Source of the DNA: Lottia gigantea
Taxonomy: Eukaryota; Mollusca; Gastropoda; Lottiidae
Direction of reading: 5' to 3'
Length of the DNA stretch: 64,000 bases
Assembly: GCF_000327385.1 (NCBI RefSeq)
Contig: NW_008706747.1
Location: 1,939,877 to 2,003,876 of the forward strand
Below, in pieces: positions 34,881 through 46,536 of this stretch. The notes beneath the pieces were generated by a model. The model was not told where the DNA came from, did not search any database, and saw only the letters and a list, made by a program, of their open reading frames with translations. Position 1 is the stretch's first letter, and every line of letters starts with the position of its first letter. Made by a program: the position numbers and the translations under genes.

Positions 34881-35522
34881 TACTATACTTAATGTACCAT
34901 CTATTCATGTCGATATATTGCGGTATAAGTGTGGTTCAGTACGGATCATTTGTTGTTTAGACATTCCCAACGAACCATAGTCTCAATTTATAGCTGCTAT
35001 TCCTTAATGTAGGGCCAATGATACCATAGAGCAAACTCTTGTCGATTATATCGTCTTTAGAGTGGCCCATTTGAGTTCATTCGCTGTTACATAGAAACGT
35101 TACTAGATAGACTGTACAGTCCCTAGATATCTTCACTTTTGATCTCCAAGTACTTAAAAACCCACATGGCAAATTACCGTATTTCCCCTACAGACTGAAA
35201 TTACCGTGTGAATTTTAATAGTAGTCTTTAGTGCCTCGTTACGACCCTGTACATCTAATTATAGAGCTAGATATTGACTGGATATTGTCCTTTTCTGGAA
35301 CATATTGGTCTTTAACCCACTTCAATGTTCACCTTCAAAAGTTGAAATGTCGCGTGAAAAATATGGCATTACTTAAGGTCTTTGAACTAGAGTTGTCAAA
35401 AGACAGTCTCAGTCCCAGACTAAAATATACTCGTGAAAGCTGAAAAATGGAATTCAATTCCACTTATAGTAGTATACTGTTAGATTATAGTCCATGAGGT
35501 CATGGAGTACTCCGACAGCCCA

Positions 35523-35568
35523 GATGATGCAGAAAAGTAGGATGTAAAACTCCATTCATTTCATTTGT
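35523..35568 (-). mobile_element. R1 terminal fragment
   Basis: 'tgcagaaaagtaggatgtaa' and 'aactccattcatttcattt' are the inverse of the R1 5' end. Confidence 0.75.
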
Positions 35569-36049
35569 TTTGCCGTAATCCGACTTATTTATATGGTCCC
35601 ATTGCATTATTACATACAGTACATTATTCTGTACATTTCAACTGTGTTTCACTTTAGTAGGCACATCACGTCACGTTGTTTTGAAATCGACCAATCAAAA
35701 CGCTTCTAAGTAAGGTTTGTTGTATAATAAATTTCAAAAGGCAGGAATAAACATCTGAAGGCGTTAGACCTTCACTACTGTGAAGATGTCCAATTCTGTG
35801 TATTTTTATACTTCCAGTTTTAACCTTTCATGTTGAGGAAAACAAATTATTATTCTTATTACCAATAACAGAAAGGGATTATTGAACTCGTTTGTTTAAT
35901 TACAGTTATTAAGATCACTTGTGTAAGGTCTAGATCCTCTAAGATGTTAATGTTTATCTGAGACAGAATGTTCTTATAAAACCAATCAATATTGATGTTA
36001 TTAAAATAAGGTTAATCGACATAGAACCTGGCGACACGTTGGCGCTAAC

Positions 36050-36252
36050 TGGCTTCTTGTCAACAATATTATGATCACCTTGTAGGAGTTGGGGAAAGGG
36101 GTAGGTAAGGATGTTCTCTGCCGATGACTGACTTCTCGTTACCGGGCAGTGGTGGACGAGGAAGTAGAGTATTTTCTGGCTTCTTGTCAACAACATTATG
36201 ATCACCTCATAGGCGATGAGGGGAGGGGCAGGTAAGGATGTTCTCTGTCGCT
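36050..36252 (+). repeat. Tandem duplication, about 128 bp period
   Basis: 'ggcttcttgtcaacaatatt' + 'atgatcacctt' ... 'ggtaaggatgttctctg' occurs at about 36050-36128 and again, slightly changed, at 36177-36252. Confidence 0.75.
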
Positions 36253-36420
36253 GGCTTTGTGTTTGTAACTAGTGATGGCATTCTCTTTATAATGGAATTT
36301 GTGAAAAAAATACAGCTCTTACAAAATCCATTTCAGTTTCGTAGTTTTGAGCACTTTAAAAGAAATTCACCAGATACTGGAAACGAGCAACTCCTATGTC
36401 ACCTATCTGAACTCAATGGT

Positions 36421-36680
36421 AAATAGGTTAGGTTTGGTTAGGAATTTTAGATTGTACCATTTAGGTTAGGGTCAGGTTTAGGGTTAAAATGTTAAGGTTT
36501 AAGTTTTAGTGGTTTGGTGGTTAAGGGTTAGGGGTGAAGGCTTAAAGGTAAAAGTAAAGGTTAACCGAGGTTAAAATCAGGTTTAGGGTTAAAATTTTAA
36601 GGTTTAAGGTTTAGTGGTTTGGGGGTTAAGGGTTAAAGGTAAAAGGTTTCAGGGGTGAGGCTAGGCTAGGCTAGGCTAGG
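36421..36680 (+). repeat. Interstitial telomere-like (TTAGGG-related) tract
   Basis: 'ggttaggtttggttagg', 'ttagggtcaggtttagggtt', 'gggttaggggtgaaggctta' and 'ttaagggttaaaggtaaaag' form a G-rich degenerate hexamer tract of about 250 bp, ending in 'aggctaggctaggctagg'. TTAGGG is the telomere repeat of molluscs and most animals, so this may be an old interstitial telomeric site or a GGTTA simple repeat. Confidence 0.6.
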
Positions 36681-37118
36681 GAAGTGGGAGAGGATTAGTA
36701 TACTTACATGTGGTTCAAATGACGCCAACCTTCGAAATCAATTCATCATCTTTTGGTAGATCAGTGACTGTCTCAATTGAATTAGGTAAGACTAACAAAT
36801 ATGAACAGCGGTTAGTAGTTGACCTGGCAGTTCTGAAATAAATACAAACCGTTAAATAATAAAGAGTGAGCAAGGCCTGGTTCAATATATCTGTCATTCA
36901 ACAAAAAAAAACTAGCTAACATTTGGATCAAGATATTTATTTTAAGCACTCTTGCTTTTGGGGTAGAATTCAGGTTTTATTTATCATTATTTTTTATTGT
37001 CGACCCATCTGTAAATGAGTATGGAAAGAATGAATCCAGGAACGATCCATGCCAAGAGATTGGCCAAAGACCAGATGATAGACAGTATCCTCGTGAACCT
37101 AAGTTGTTTTTTAAGAAG

Positions 37119-37180
37119 TATTTCTATATGGCAATGGTGGTATTTCTATATGGCAATGGTGGTATTTCTATATGGCTCTA
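37119..37180 (+). repeat. 22-bp tandem triplicate
   Basis: 'tatttctatatggcaatggt' + 'gg' is repeated nearly three times; short and very similar, hence recent. Confidence 0.85.
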
Positions 37181-37269
37181 CATTTGATGTAATGATCACT
37201 ATTTAAACAGTGAAAATATTTTATTATTTTAAGTTGTTATTTATGTTAAATATGGTTTTGTGATACAAT

Positions 37270-37330
37270 ATTAATGGCTATTGTAGTCAAGGTATAAGAC
37301 GAAATTGGTTATAGTTTGACATTATGAATA
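37270..37330. mobile_element. Family B terminal fragment
   Basis: 'ggctattgtagtcaaggtat' and 'aagacgaaattgg' match the right end of family B. Confidence 0.6.
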
Positions 37331-37697
37331 TTGCTGAACAGTAGGATACAGATTTTTCTGAATCCAATCTACGGTCATTCAATATAACAAGATTATAAGA
37401 ATATCATTCGTGTATGTATCAGCATTTTGTGATAAAATAATTAGACATTAGCATCTCATTATCTCTCTGATTTATTCATTAGTCAACTTCAGAATTAGCA
37501 TATTCATGAAGTAATTAGCATACGCGATGCTTATGAAACAATTTAACAGTTAAATCAAATTAAGCCAGACTGAAAACTGGAGGGAATTTTTAACCCTTAA
37601 CATTCTGAAAAATGATCTGAAAAGTCCCTTAAGTTTTTGTTATTGCGTTTTATAAAAGAAAGCAATGGCCTTTTGGGTCGTGCTATCTGCTCCTGAT

Positions 37698-38012
37698 ACA
37701 TCTTCACAATGTCAAAATATTGGGAACTTCGTCTTATAACTTTACTAAAATAGTCACCTTTCTTGTATCACGGAATGTAGCGATTTGATTGGATTGTATG
37801 CCAGAAAATACAGCCAATCAAATCCCTCGACAGAAAGACTTGCAACAATATGACTTTTTGTTTACATACTTTCTGTGGAGGGCTCTGATTGACTGCATTC
37901 GGTAACTTACAATCCAATCAAATCACTTCATTTACAAACTTCCCCGATACAAGGTTGATAAAGAAGTCAAGGTATTAAAAGAAGCTCATGACAGCTTGAC
38001 ATTGTAAAGATG
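37698..38012. mobile_element. Family B foldback MITE, full copy
   Basis: 'catcttcacaatgtcaaaat' at the left and 'acagcttgacattgtaaaga' at the right are inverted. 'cgatttgattggattgtatg' pairs with 'cttacaatccaatcaaatca'. Arms are about 130 bp. Confidence 0.85.
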
Positions 38013-38159
38013 CCCCTGTTAATGAAACATCTTAATGAATGGAGAACGACTTGAAATGCAAGTCAGAGTTGGGATTTCATGACAAGAAACGTGATAGCTC
38101 TCTTGAAATTTTCCTCTTGAACTTAGAAATGCCATGCCATTTACAGTAATTAAAAAAAA

Positions 38160-38560
38160 GTCGGGCCTTGTTTCCAACAGGTACGGTATAAGTAATTGCG
38201 TGTACATGCAAAATATATATGACCTTTTTTAAATTTAGTGACGTCATAAGCTCGTCTTTTAAATACATTATTGATTAACCGAATATTAAAAAGAAAATGG
38301 AGAAACTTTGCAAATTTGAAATCATTTCGTAATAATGGTAAAAGTATAGAATATAACCATGAAGGACATTGTTTCCAAAAGGTACGACATTAGTAATTGC
38401 GTATATATATGCACAATATATGTATATGACGTTTTTCAAATCTCATGACGTCATTACCTCGCCATTTAAATGCATTAATGATGGATATATCAAATATTGG
38501 AAAAAAAATGGAGAAAATTTGATTTAATTTCGCAATAACAGTAAAAGTATAAAATCATAA
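38160..38560 (+). repeat. Tandem duplication, about 208 bp period, each with a CRE word
   Basis: 'ttgtttccaacaggtacggt' ... 'gtgacgtcataagctcg' ... 'ggagaaactttgcaaattt' is repeated as 'ttgtttccaaaaggtacgac' ... 'catgacgtcattacctcg' ... 'ggagaaaatttga'. Both copies keep TGACGTCA. Confidence 0.75.
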
Positions 38561-38897
38561 GCTGAAAATGACTGAAGAAAGTAAGACCTATCATTGTCTT
38601 TATGTCTTTATCTTTTGTATTTCTGACATGTCAACTCGGGTTTCAAGAAAGACAACACGCAACATCGTTGGTTTTATTACTTGTTTGTCCACGTATCAGA
38701 TTACCCGTTCGCACGATCAAAAGTACAGATTTTGTACTTTACGTATTGTTTTAAGAAAATTTCCAGAAACGACACATCCGTTATAGGGATTGCAAAGTGG
38801 TACTTTGGTGTTCTGAGAAATGTGCTTTGAACAAAGGCCTTCTTTAAGGTCTACAAGCTCTTAATGCAGCCCAACAAATCTAGCCCTACGATACCTT

Positions 38898-39080
38898 ACC
38901 CTAAAGGTGTCCTCACACAGTGATCACCAGTTGTGTATGGTTGCAAAAAATGGAAGAGCCCATGAGAACTGAAATCAACTTTCAAATCAGTTGAGAGTTT
39001 CGTTCGGAACGTTTGACCGCTGTTTTCATTCGCAACTGTGCGCATCTGGTGATCGCTATAGTGTGAGAGCCCCTTATGGG
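38898..39080. mobile_element. Family E foldback element
   Basis: 'cctcacacagtgatcaccag' is inverted as 'ctggtgatcgctatagtgtg'; the centre 'actgaaatcaactttcaaat' / 'cagttgagagtttcgtt' also pairs. A relative lies at 48243-48419. Confidence 0.75.
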
Positions 39081-39346
39081 GTAGGTTTAACTTACTGAGT
39101 TGTACCAAGAAAAAAAATGTAACCCAGACATCAAGCTGGCCATCTCCCCGATGGCTATAGACGACTAAATTCTTAATTAATTTTAACTTGAGTCGCATCA
39201 TCCATCAATATGTCGACGTTTTTATTTCATATTTTGAAGGTCAACAAAATGTTTATCCCACCTTTAATGTCGTTTTAGCTGAATCAATTAGGTCAAAATT
39301 GCAGAACGTTATGGGCTCTATTCTATTCAGTATGTTGCTTTTGGTG

Positions 39347-39630
39347 ACATCTTCATTACGAACTGCGTCTAATACCTTGACTACAATCATTGTACCTTTA
39401 TTGTATGACGGGATTTTATAAATAAAGCAACTTCATTGGATTGTACGCTAGCGAATACAGCCAATCAGACAGAAATACAATTTGGCAGCGCTTGTAATTT
39501 GGGGCTGTAATCGCTAACTTATAAGCCAATCAAATCGCTGCATTTTCATACTTCTGTGAAATTATAAAGGTGACTTTTGTAGTCAAGGTATTTGACACAG
39601 TTCGAAATAGCTTGATATTGTGAAGACGGT
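39347..39630. mobile_element. Family B foldback MITE, full copy
   Basis: 'attacgaactgcgtctaata', 'ccttgactacaatc', 'ggattgtacgctagcgaata' and the inverted 'agccaatcaaatcgctgcat' ... 'gcttgatattgtgaagacg' define both arms. Confidence 0.8.
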
Positions 39631-39927
39631 TTGGTGACTAAAGTACGGGGCATTACGACCTATATCTACATGTGTTTTCATGCTATTTTCTATAAGAGAA
39701 ACTAGACAAACACTCCAAGCGACCTGTTGAGAATTATACCTGCATTATTCTGATTACTGTCAGTGTGCCGTTTTTTTGCGTGTACAAGTACAAGGCTACA
39801 CAGTAGGGACTCGCTTGTTCGCGATCTTTTCATTAATTTATTGGGACAATAATATGAAAACAAATGATTGTACTAAATTGTATTTTTTTAATCGTATGCT
39901 TTCCACCTAAATGGACAGCTTGTTAGA

Positions 39928-40050
39928 TTAATGCAATTTTACATCCTGCATTTTGTGCTCCCTGTTGGGCTAGTGAAGACATGTAACGCCACGGAGTGTG
40001 CAACACTGGACATTCCGTCACGACAGCGGCATCAATATTCTTTAACGACT
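39928..40050 (+). mobile_element. R1 repeat, old diverged copy
   Basis: 'gggctagtgaagacatgtaa', 'cgccacggagtgtgcaac' and 'cacgacagcggcatc' follow R1 order with many changes. It sits just before the younger copy at 40139. Confidence 0.6.
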
Positions 40051-40138
40051 TTTAATTGTATTGCTTTTGCATACGATGTCTCGGTGTTGTCCCTGACAAC
40101 GGCCTCAACATGTAAATCCTTCTGACCTGCATCACTGG

Positions 40139-40345
40139 GAAATGAAATGAAATAAATGGAGTTTTACGTCCTACTTTTCTGTACTATGTGGGGTAATGTA
40201 GACGAGCAACGCCATGAAGGGTGTAATGGAAATTTTGCCAGGACAGCGGCATAAGCCTGCTCTTTTTCGATTTCTAACTGTCGAGGGATCCTTAACGTGC
40301 ACAGCCTGTAGCACACGGGACCTCGTTCCCATCTGAACGACTAGG
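40139..40345 (+). mobile_element. R1 repeat, near full-length copy
   Basis: 'aaatggagttttacgtccta', 'gagcaacgccatgaagggtg', 'ccaggacagcggcataagcc', 'ttaacgtgcacagcctgtag' and 'cccatctgaacgacta' follow the R1 consensus order from end to end. Confidence 0.85.
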
Positions 40346-40935
40346 CTTCAATCCGTCTTCAAAAAGCATAACAAACTTTTAACCTTTTTAATAATTTTGG
40401 CGTTAAAAAACTAACGGCTGTATTTTTTTTTTTTTTTTTTTTTGTTAAAACTTTCAGATCACTTAACATTTCCCTAGATTTTGGTTCGACCTACAAAAGG
40501 CGGAATGGCCCTTTAAGGAGTTAGAAATTATTGATCGAACAACGGACACAAGCACTAAAAGACTAGCGTCTAGCTCACGTGGCGGTTTCCACTTGTCCAA
40601 ACTGTCATATATTATAAGTTATTATCCTATAAAGCAATGCATCACCTTTATTTTTGAAGTATTATATCACGGATATTAGATTTATCTAAATAGATTTATA
40701 AAGAATCACCCACCCACGCATTAATAATCCAGATCACATTGAATATTCTACTTAATCTACAAGATGTCGCTTTGGTAATTCTATTGGGAGCCGCGGTGAC
40801 AAAGTGAGTTAGACGTTTGCTCGCTGAACTGAATATGTCGAAATGATACATTCGAATTTTTCAACCCGGTTCCTACCTATAGTTTGGACGGGCGGACTTG
40901 GAAAAAGCGTCCAGTTGATCGATTGGAACAATAAA

Positions 40936-41117
40936 CCTAGGCCCCGTGTGCTACAGGCTGTGAACGTTAAAGATTTCTCGATAGATGAAGATTGAAAATG
41001 ACTAGGTTAATGTCGTGGTCTTGGCAAAATTTCCCTCAGTGCACACAGTGCATGTCGTTGTCCTTCTTCATTAGCCCATACAGAAGAGTAGGAGGTACAA
41101 CTCCATTCATTTCATTT
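40936..41117 (-). mobile_element. R1 repeat, inverted copy
   Basis: 'ccccgtgtgctacaggctgt', 'tcttggcaaaatttccctca', 'ttcttcattagcccatacag' and 'aactccattcatttcatttt' are the inverse of R1, almost full length. Confidence 0.8.
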
Positions 41118-41371
41118 AATAAATCTCTTGACTGAGTATGATGAGTCTGTCGCGTTCGATTATCTTACTTAAGCAATACTTTCCCAAGAGAGTAAGTTTA
41201 ATGAACCATTTAATAAACAGCAGTTTTGAGTCTAGGCTATTTTTCATCACCTCTTTTAGAATGATGAAGATTGACTTTAGGCTGATGATGCCACAATGAA
41301 ATAACTAGCAATTCATGATTCGGGCAAATTTTGTTCTTTTTTTTTTATTAGCTCTTATTTTCAACATAGCC

Positions 41372-41550
41372 ATATCAGTTACGGTCTAACGACATCCCAC
41401 TTGAACGTTCGCAAAATTTACCTATTGACCTAACCTGATAAACACAGCGTCACAAAATTTTATTGGTCAAAAGAGACGTCATCGAGTTAGGTCAAAAGGT
41501 TAACTTGCCGAACGTTCAAGAGGGCTGTCGTTAGACCCTAACTGAAGTTG
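41372..41550. mobile_element. Foldback element of about 175 bp
   Basis: 'cagttacggtctaacgacat' is inverted as 'ctgtcgttagaccctaactg', and 'acttgaacgttcgcaaaa' pairs with 'gccgaacgttcaagaggg'. 'ttgacctaacctgataa' and 'cgagttaggtcaaaagg' form an inner pair. Confidence 0.7.
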
Positions 41551-41984
41551 CTAGATCAAAAATAAAAGCCAATAAAAATAACGATCGCCTGTTTGCCTCG
41601 TAATATTCAAATGCGAAACATAAAAAAGCCTTGAATATTCAAATGTATACAAAATATAAAGAAGCCATCCATTATAGACCTCCGTAGGATAGTAAAATTC
41701 AAATTGTAGACATTTAAATGCACTTTTTAATCTAAAGCTATCAAATCAATCACTATTGGAGCAAATAAATGTCAAGAGATTCTCATTATTCAAGTCTAAT
41801 TCTGTAGTCTGGATTATCCAGAAAGAATAATAAAACCTTGACGATGTTTAGCAGGATCTTTGGTTTAATTGGTGTAAAACCAGCAGGGTTTGGCACGTTT
41901 ACTTTCTTGAACCGAAACTGTGATTACCTAGAGATACTATGATAGAGCGTGTTTCACCGTTATCTATTGTTTGAAATGAATCAC

Positions 41985-42120
41985 TTTTCCAGATGCCTTA
42001 AAGTGATTGTAAAGATGTTTTCTAAACCATTTAATTTTATCGGGGACACTGATAGCATCGATATGCACCATTCCAATTTCAGTCAGATGTCTGTAGTTCA
42101 CCCCCTCTGTCGGTTCAGTT
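41985..42120. mobile_element. Family C half-copy
   Basis: 'aaagtgattgtaaagatgtt', 'tcggggacactgatagcatc' and 'accattccaatttcagtcag' match one family C arm. Confidence 0.65.
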
Positions 42121-42779
42121 AGTTTACAATTAGTCTGAAAAGGAATTAATTTTAACACAAGTTTTGATATCTTTCCGTTTGATATGCAACTAATAGCCCC
42201 GACTGCGCCGACATAAAATGTACTAGGTCGCGGTCAGACGTGAGAAAAACTAGAGGAAAAGTCGACCTCATACCTCAATGCGCTCTTACGTTTTTGCACC
42301 GCCTTTTCCACGCTTATTTACTGTTCAAGGGGGTATGTTTTGAACATGTCCAAAACAAACGCGAGTCCACGATTAGTGGCGACAATTTCAGGATGTCTGG
42401 TGTGTCCTACACGCTTATACCAAGGCGACTTTAACACACTCTGAGCCAATTCTACATCGCAGGAGCAGCGCATTAAGAACCTATTTCCGATGTGACGGGG
42501 TCATTAAAGTGATTGAGATGTTAATATACAGCATTTGAGATGTTTTTGCCTCCATTAAAGACAAGAGAGCGGTAGAATTCTTTAATGACTATCTAATAAC
42601 TATGATTTCTGCCATGTGAAAATATAATCATAAAATAATTGTCTTGTTCTTGTAGGTAATTTGGGGTTTGAAAAAGTTAAAATCATACTTTACGTCTCAT
42701 AGGTATTTAAATTTTCATAAGTTTTCAGAACTCACAAAACACAATTGGCAACTTAAACTAGATAATAATGAGTACAAAA

Positions 42780-43165
42780 TATCCTGATCCATTGGTAGCA
42801 GAGCTAAAGCCTACACAAAAGATAGTGGACCACAGCCATATACGCCCTCCACGGCATGCGGATGGTAAAAACGAAACATCCATTTTAAGTTTCATCAAAA
42901 TCGGTTGAAAACTAAGAGTAATAGCATATTCAAGATTTTGGGGCAAGGGCAATAACTCTGCTTCTAATGGTTGAAAATAGCTCAAATTCGAACTTGATCT
43001 TCGTTTTATGAATATGTACACACATACCAAATTTCATTTGATTCCATCAAAAATCTTAGAACGTTTACAAGCAAATGTTGACGGACGGACGGACGGACGG
43101 AGGGACCGACGGGCGGACAGGGGTGCCGACAATATACGTCCACATAGAGAAATGTGGGCGTATAA
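42780..43165 (+). mobile_element. Short element ending in (GGAC)n with GGGCGTAT-type termini
   Basis: It contains 'catatacgccctccacggca', 'catcaaaatcggttgaaaac', 'ataccaaatttcatttgatt', then 'gacggacggacggacggacg' and the terminal 'tgtgggcgtataataaaa', the inverse of the left 'tatacgccc'. Similar GGAC-repeat elements are common in mollusc intergenic DNA. No coding capacity. Confidence 0.6.
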
Positions 43166-45139
43166 TAAAACGATGTAAACTGTGTTTCACTGAAAAAACT
43201 TTCCACCATTAATGCCCCTTAGCACACTTCTTTAAACAAATGTTCCGAACTCGTCTCGAAGTGTAGACATGAGAATAAGTTCTACTTGTCCAACATCAGA
43301 CGGGACGCAGCCTGAAAATAATTCAGTTGCCTGAAGATCACATAGCGTGAAACTCTTTTTTATAGGTTCTATTTTAATATTCCGTGCTTTCAGAACATGT
43401 AATTTTGTTGGGATAAAGACTCCCAAGAATATGTTTTTACCCCAAAATTTATTACAATCGGAGACGTGAGACTGATGAATTATGAAGACTGACGTCACTT
43501 CTGCTTTTTCGTTTTGCTGAAATTGCAGACGAACCAAACATAGAATTTGCATTATGAAAAGTATTTCGATTGCCATATCTTTTTAGTAACCTCTTTCATC
43601 TTCAGGATTTTAGTTAGTCTACCATTAAACTATATCAGTGGTTTCCCGAATTTCTTACCTAGTTATGAGAGTTAGTCTTTTTTTTGCCATAGGGACTACT
43701 TGAACCAAGTCCACGGGCCCCACCCCACCCCCAGAAAATACAAAATTAAAAATAAACGTACCAAAGTAAGTATCTAAAATATTAACACACAATTACAAAA
43801 ATGGTTCATAACTTATGCTTGGGCCCTACCATGAGCAATAGAATGTCCTTATTTCATTATTTTATTATTTAATTTCCACTGGGCCCGGGCTCGTACTCAC
43901 TTGAGTCTACGGGCCCACACTCATTTGTTGAGCCTCTGCAACCATTCGATGACCTTCTAATATGAAATCCCATTGCCTTACATAAATAAGATCTGCAGTA
44001 GTTAAGTTATTTGTGATTATCATTTGAAATGCCACAGCGTTATTTAATTACTATGCGGATGTATAATCATATCGCGAAAAATATCGCCCGCTGTCATAAT
44101 AAAATATCATTATGTTTTTCAAGTAAAAAGAGAAACTGACACGAGCTGTCATTTGAGACGGATCATTATCAAACAAATTTTAATATATTACTTGAAACAT
44201 TTTTAAAAGAAAGTTGATGAATCTATGATTTAATGACAAGGGGGTTGATTTTTTTTTTAGAAGAATCGAGTTTCAAATTCTAAAGGGATATCGTCATCTA
44301 AATATTTGCTTGACGGAGATTTCAGCTATCTGTAGGATTTACAAATCAGTATCAGTAGTGTGTTGCAGAAACTAGTTTAAAAATTCCAAAGAGCTCAGCT
44401 TTCAGCTATCCGTAACACTTTTCAAATTGAAGTTATACGTCAGGTTCTCTCGCAATTACATAAAACTTTTACCATAGACCCTATCTAATTACTGTAATGA
44501 AACTGTTCTGAAAGGTGACACAAAAGGCAGAAATTGAGCTCTATCACATTTTTAGACGACCGAATTCCTTTATATCATTATTTTTTTCTTACTAAAATAT
44601 CGAGCTCGAAAGGTTCACAGAAACTGAACTTCATAAATTTGACTCTAATGAACTTGTTTCAGTTCTCGATTTAATGTCAAAAGGCTTCAAATGTCATTTG
44701 AAATTTGAAAACAGAAATATTGACTTCGGATTAAAAAAATTAAAGCACACAAGGCGAAACCAGCAAACAGAACATTTGCACTTCAGAAATGATTACAAAG
44801 TTCTACTGTGTTTCACTGTAGTAGGTAAACATCGTAAGAGAACTCATAAATATACATGATTGTCAAACCGCAAAACTGAAAGCACGAAAGGAGAAACCAA
44901 CACGTCCGATATTTCCTCCATGTTTCACTGTGATATAGTTCGAGATAATAAACGCTTATGGTGTTACGTACGTGAAATCAAACCGGCCAATCAACGATAT
45001 TCCTTATGGTCATTTTTACGATTTGTTTTGTAAAGTCGAACACACGCACGGAAATAGTGAATATTATATGAGTTTGATGAAGGCAGTTTCCGAATGGACT
45101 TTTGTGGTATTTCCGAATGGAATTTTTAAATATTCAACG

Positions 45140-45770
45140 ATAACTATATAAAGTTTCTTTTTTTCATATTTGAGAAAGTATCAGATAACTTAAATAACAC
45201 GATGATGTATCTTTTCAGGAAGTTCGAGTTGCCGGCAGGAACCTGAATGGTGGATGACAGAAAAACAACTGAATGGAAGTGGAACCTGATATCTCTATTA
45301 CCGACTCTCACGTAATATATATTAGCTTGCTGCATTTCTATTAGGATATTCTGATATTTTTGACACATATTTTACGGAAATTCTTTTGAATTTCAAACTT
45401 CTCGTGTTTTCATGAAGCTGAATACAGAAACTGATTTGAACGTTGAAACTTTTATCTCTATACTGCAATATACATTAGCTTGCTGCATTTGTATTAAGAT
45501 ATTTTGACATATTAAGGACAAATCTCTATAGTATATGGAACTGTTTTCAAAGAAGTTGGACAAAAAAAAAGAGATATCTTTATTACCGACTCGCATGCAA
45601 TATATTGCTAGTATCTTCCATTAACGAGAATTTATAATAGTGATATATCCAAACAAATTCTCCAGTAGAATTTTAAACTGCTGGTGTCTTTATGAAGCTG
45701 GATAAAGAAACTGAATGGAAAATAAAAAGTGGTATCTCATATCACTCATATAATGTATAATAGATAATCG
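45140..45770 (+). repeat. Decayed tandem repeat, about 190-240 bp period
   Basis: 'tattagcttgctgcatttct' / 'acattagcttgctgcatttg', 'attaccgactctcacgtaat' / 'attaccgactcgcatgcaat' and 'catgaagctgaatacagaaa' / 'atgaagctggataaagaaac' mark three units. Confidence 0.65.
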
Positions 45771-45934
45771 TGTTTTTATTCTGTAGGTTTTATATTTCTG
45801 ATAATCTTAAATCGTGAAAAGAGACATGCATTTGGGATACATTTTCGATGTAATGCGAACGTATTTTTGGACTCAGTAACATTCTCTGATATACATTGAA
45901 AAATACTTTCGTGGACACACCATTAATCATTAAT

Positions 45935-46205
45935 TTTGTGGATTAACGGAACGTTTTCTGTCGATAAACGGAACTTTTTCTTTCGATAAACGGTACTTTT
46001 TCTGTAGATCAACGGAACTCTTTCTGTGGATTAACGAAACTTTTTCTGTCGATAAACAGAGCTTTTTCTGCGGATTAACGGAACTTTTTCTTTCGATAAA
46101 CGGAACTTTTTCGTTCGATAAACGGTACTTTTTCTGTGGATTAACGGAACTTTTTCTGTGCATTAACGGAACTTGTCGATTTACCGAACGTTTTCTGTGG
46201 GCTTT
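45935..46205 (+). repeat. Tandem array of 'ggaactttttctgtggattaac' type units (about 24 bp)
   Basis: About eleven units alternate between 'tttcgataaacggaac' and 'tgtggattaacggaac' forms. It lies about 330 bp upstream of the GPCR start codon. Confidence 0.85.
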
Positions 46206-46536
46206 TGTATGACACAATATTTTATGCAAATGATGAATATTATCATGAATCAAATTCGTTAGCCTATATACGTTCGAGAGTGTTACTCGGATCACAAGAG
46301 TCACGATTACCAGAAGAAACAGTGTATACGTTTATGGATATTTTAAACACTGGTATTTGGGTTCAGATGTATTTGGAATTAAGACCGTGATAATGAAGCA
46401 AATAATAATAAGTTTCTTGATATAAAATTCAGATTTTTTGCCAATTCAAAATGAAGCAAAAATTCTCAATATCTCAAATTTGGGAGAACTTGTAACAATT
46501 CCATAATATAAACTTTGGAGTATTCGCAAAGTCACA

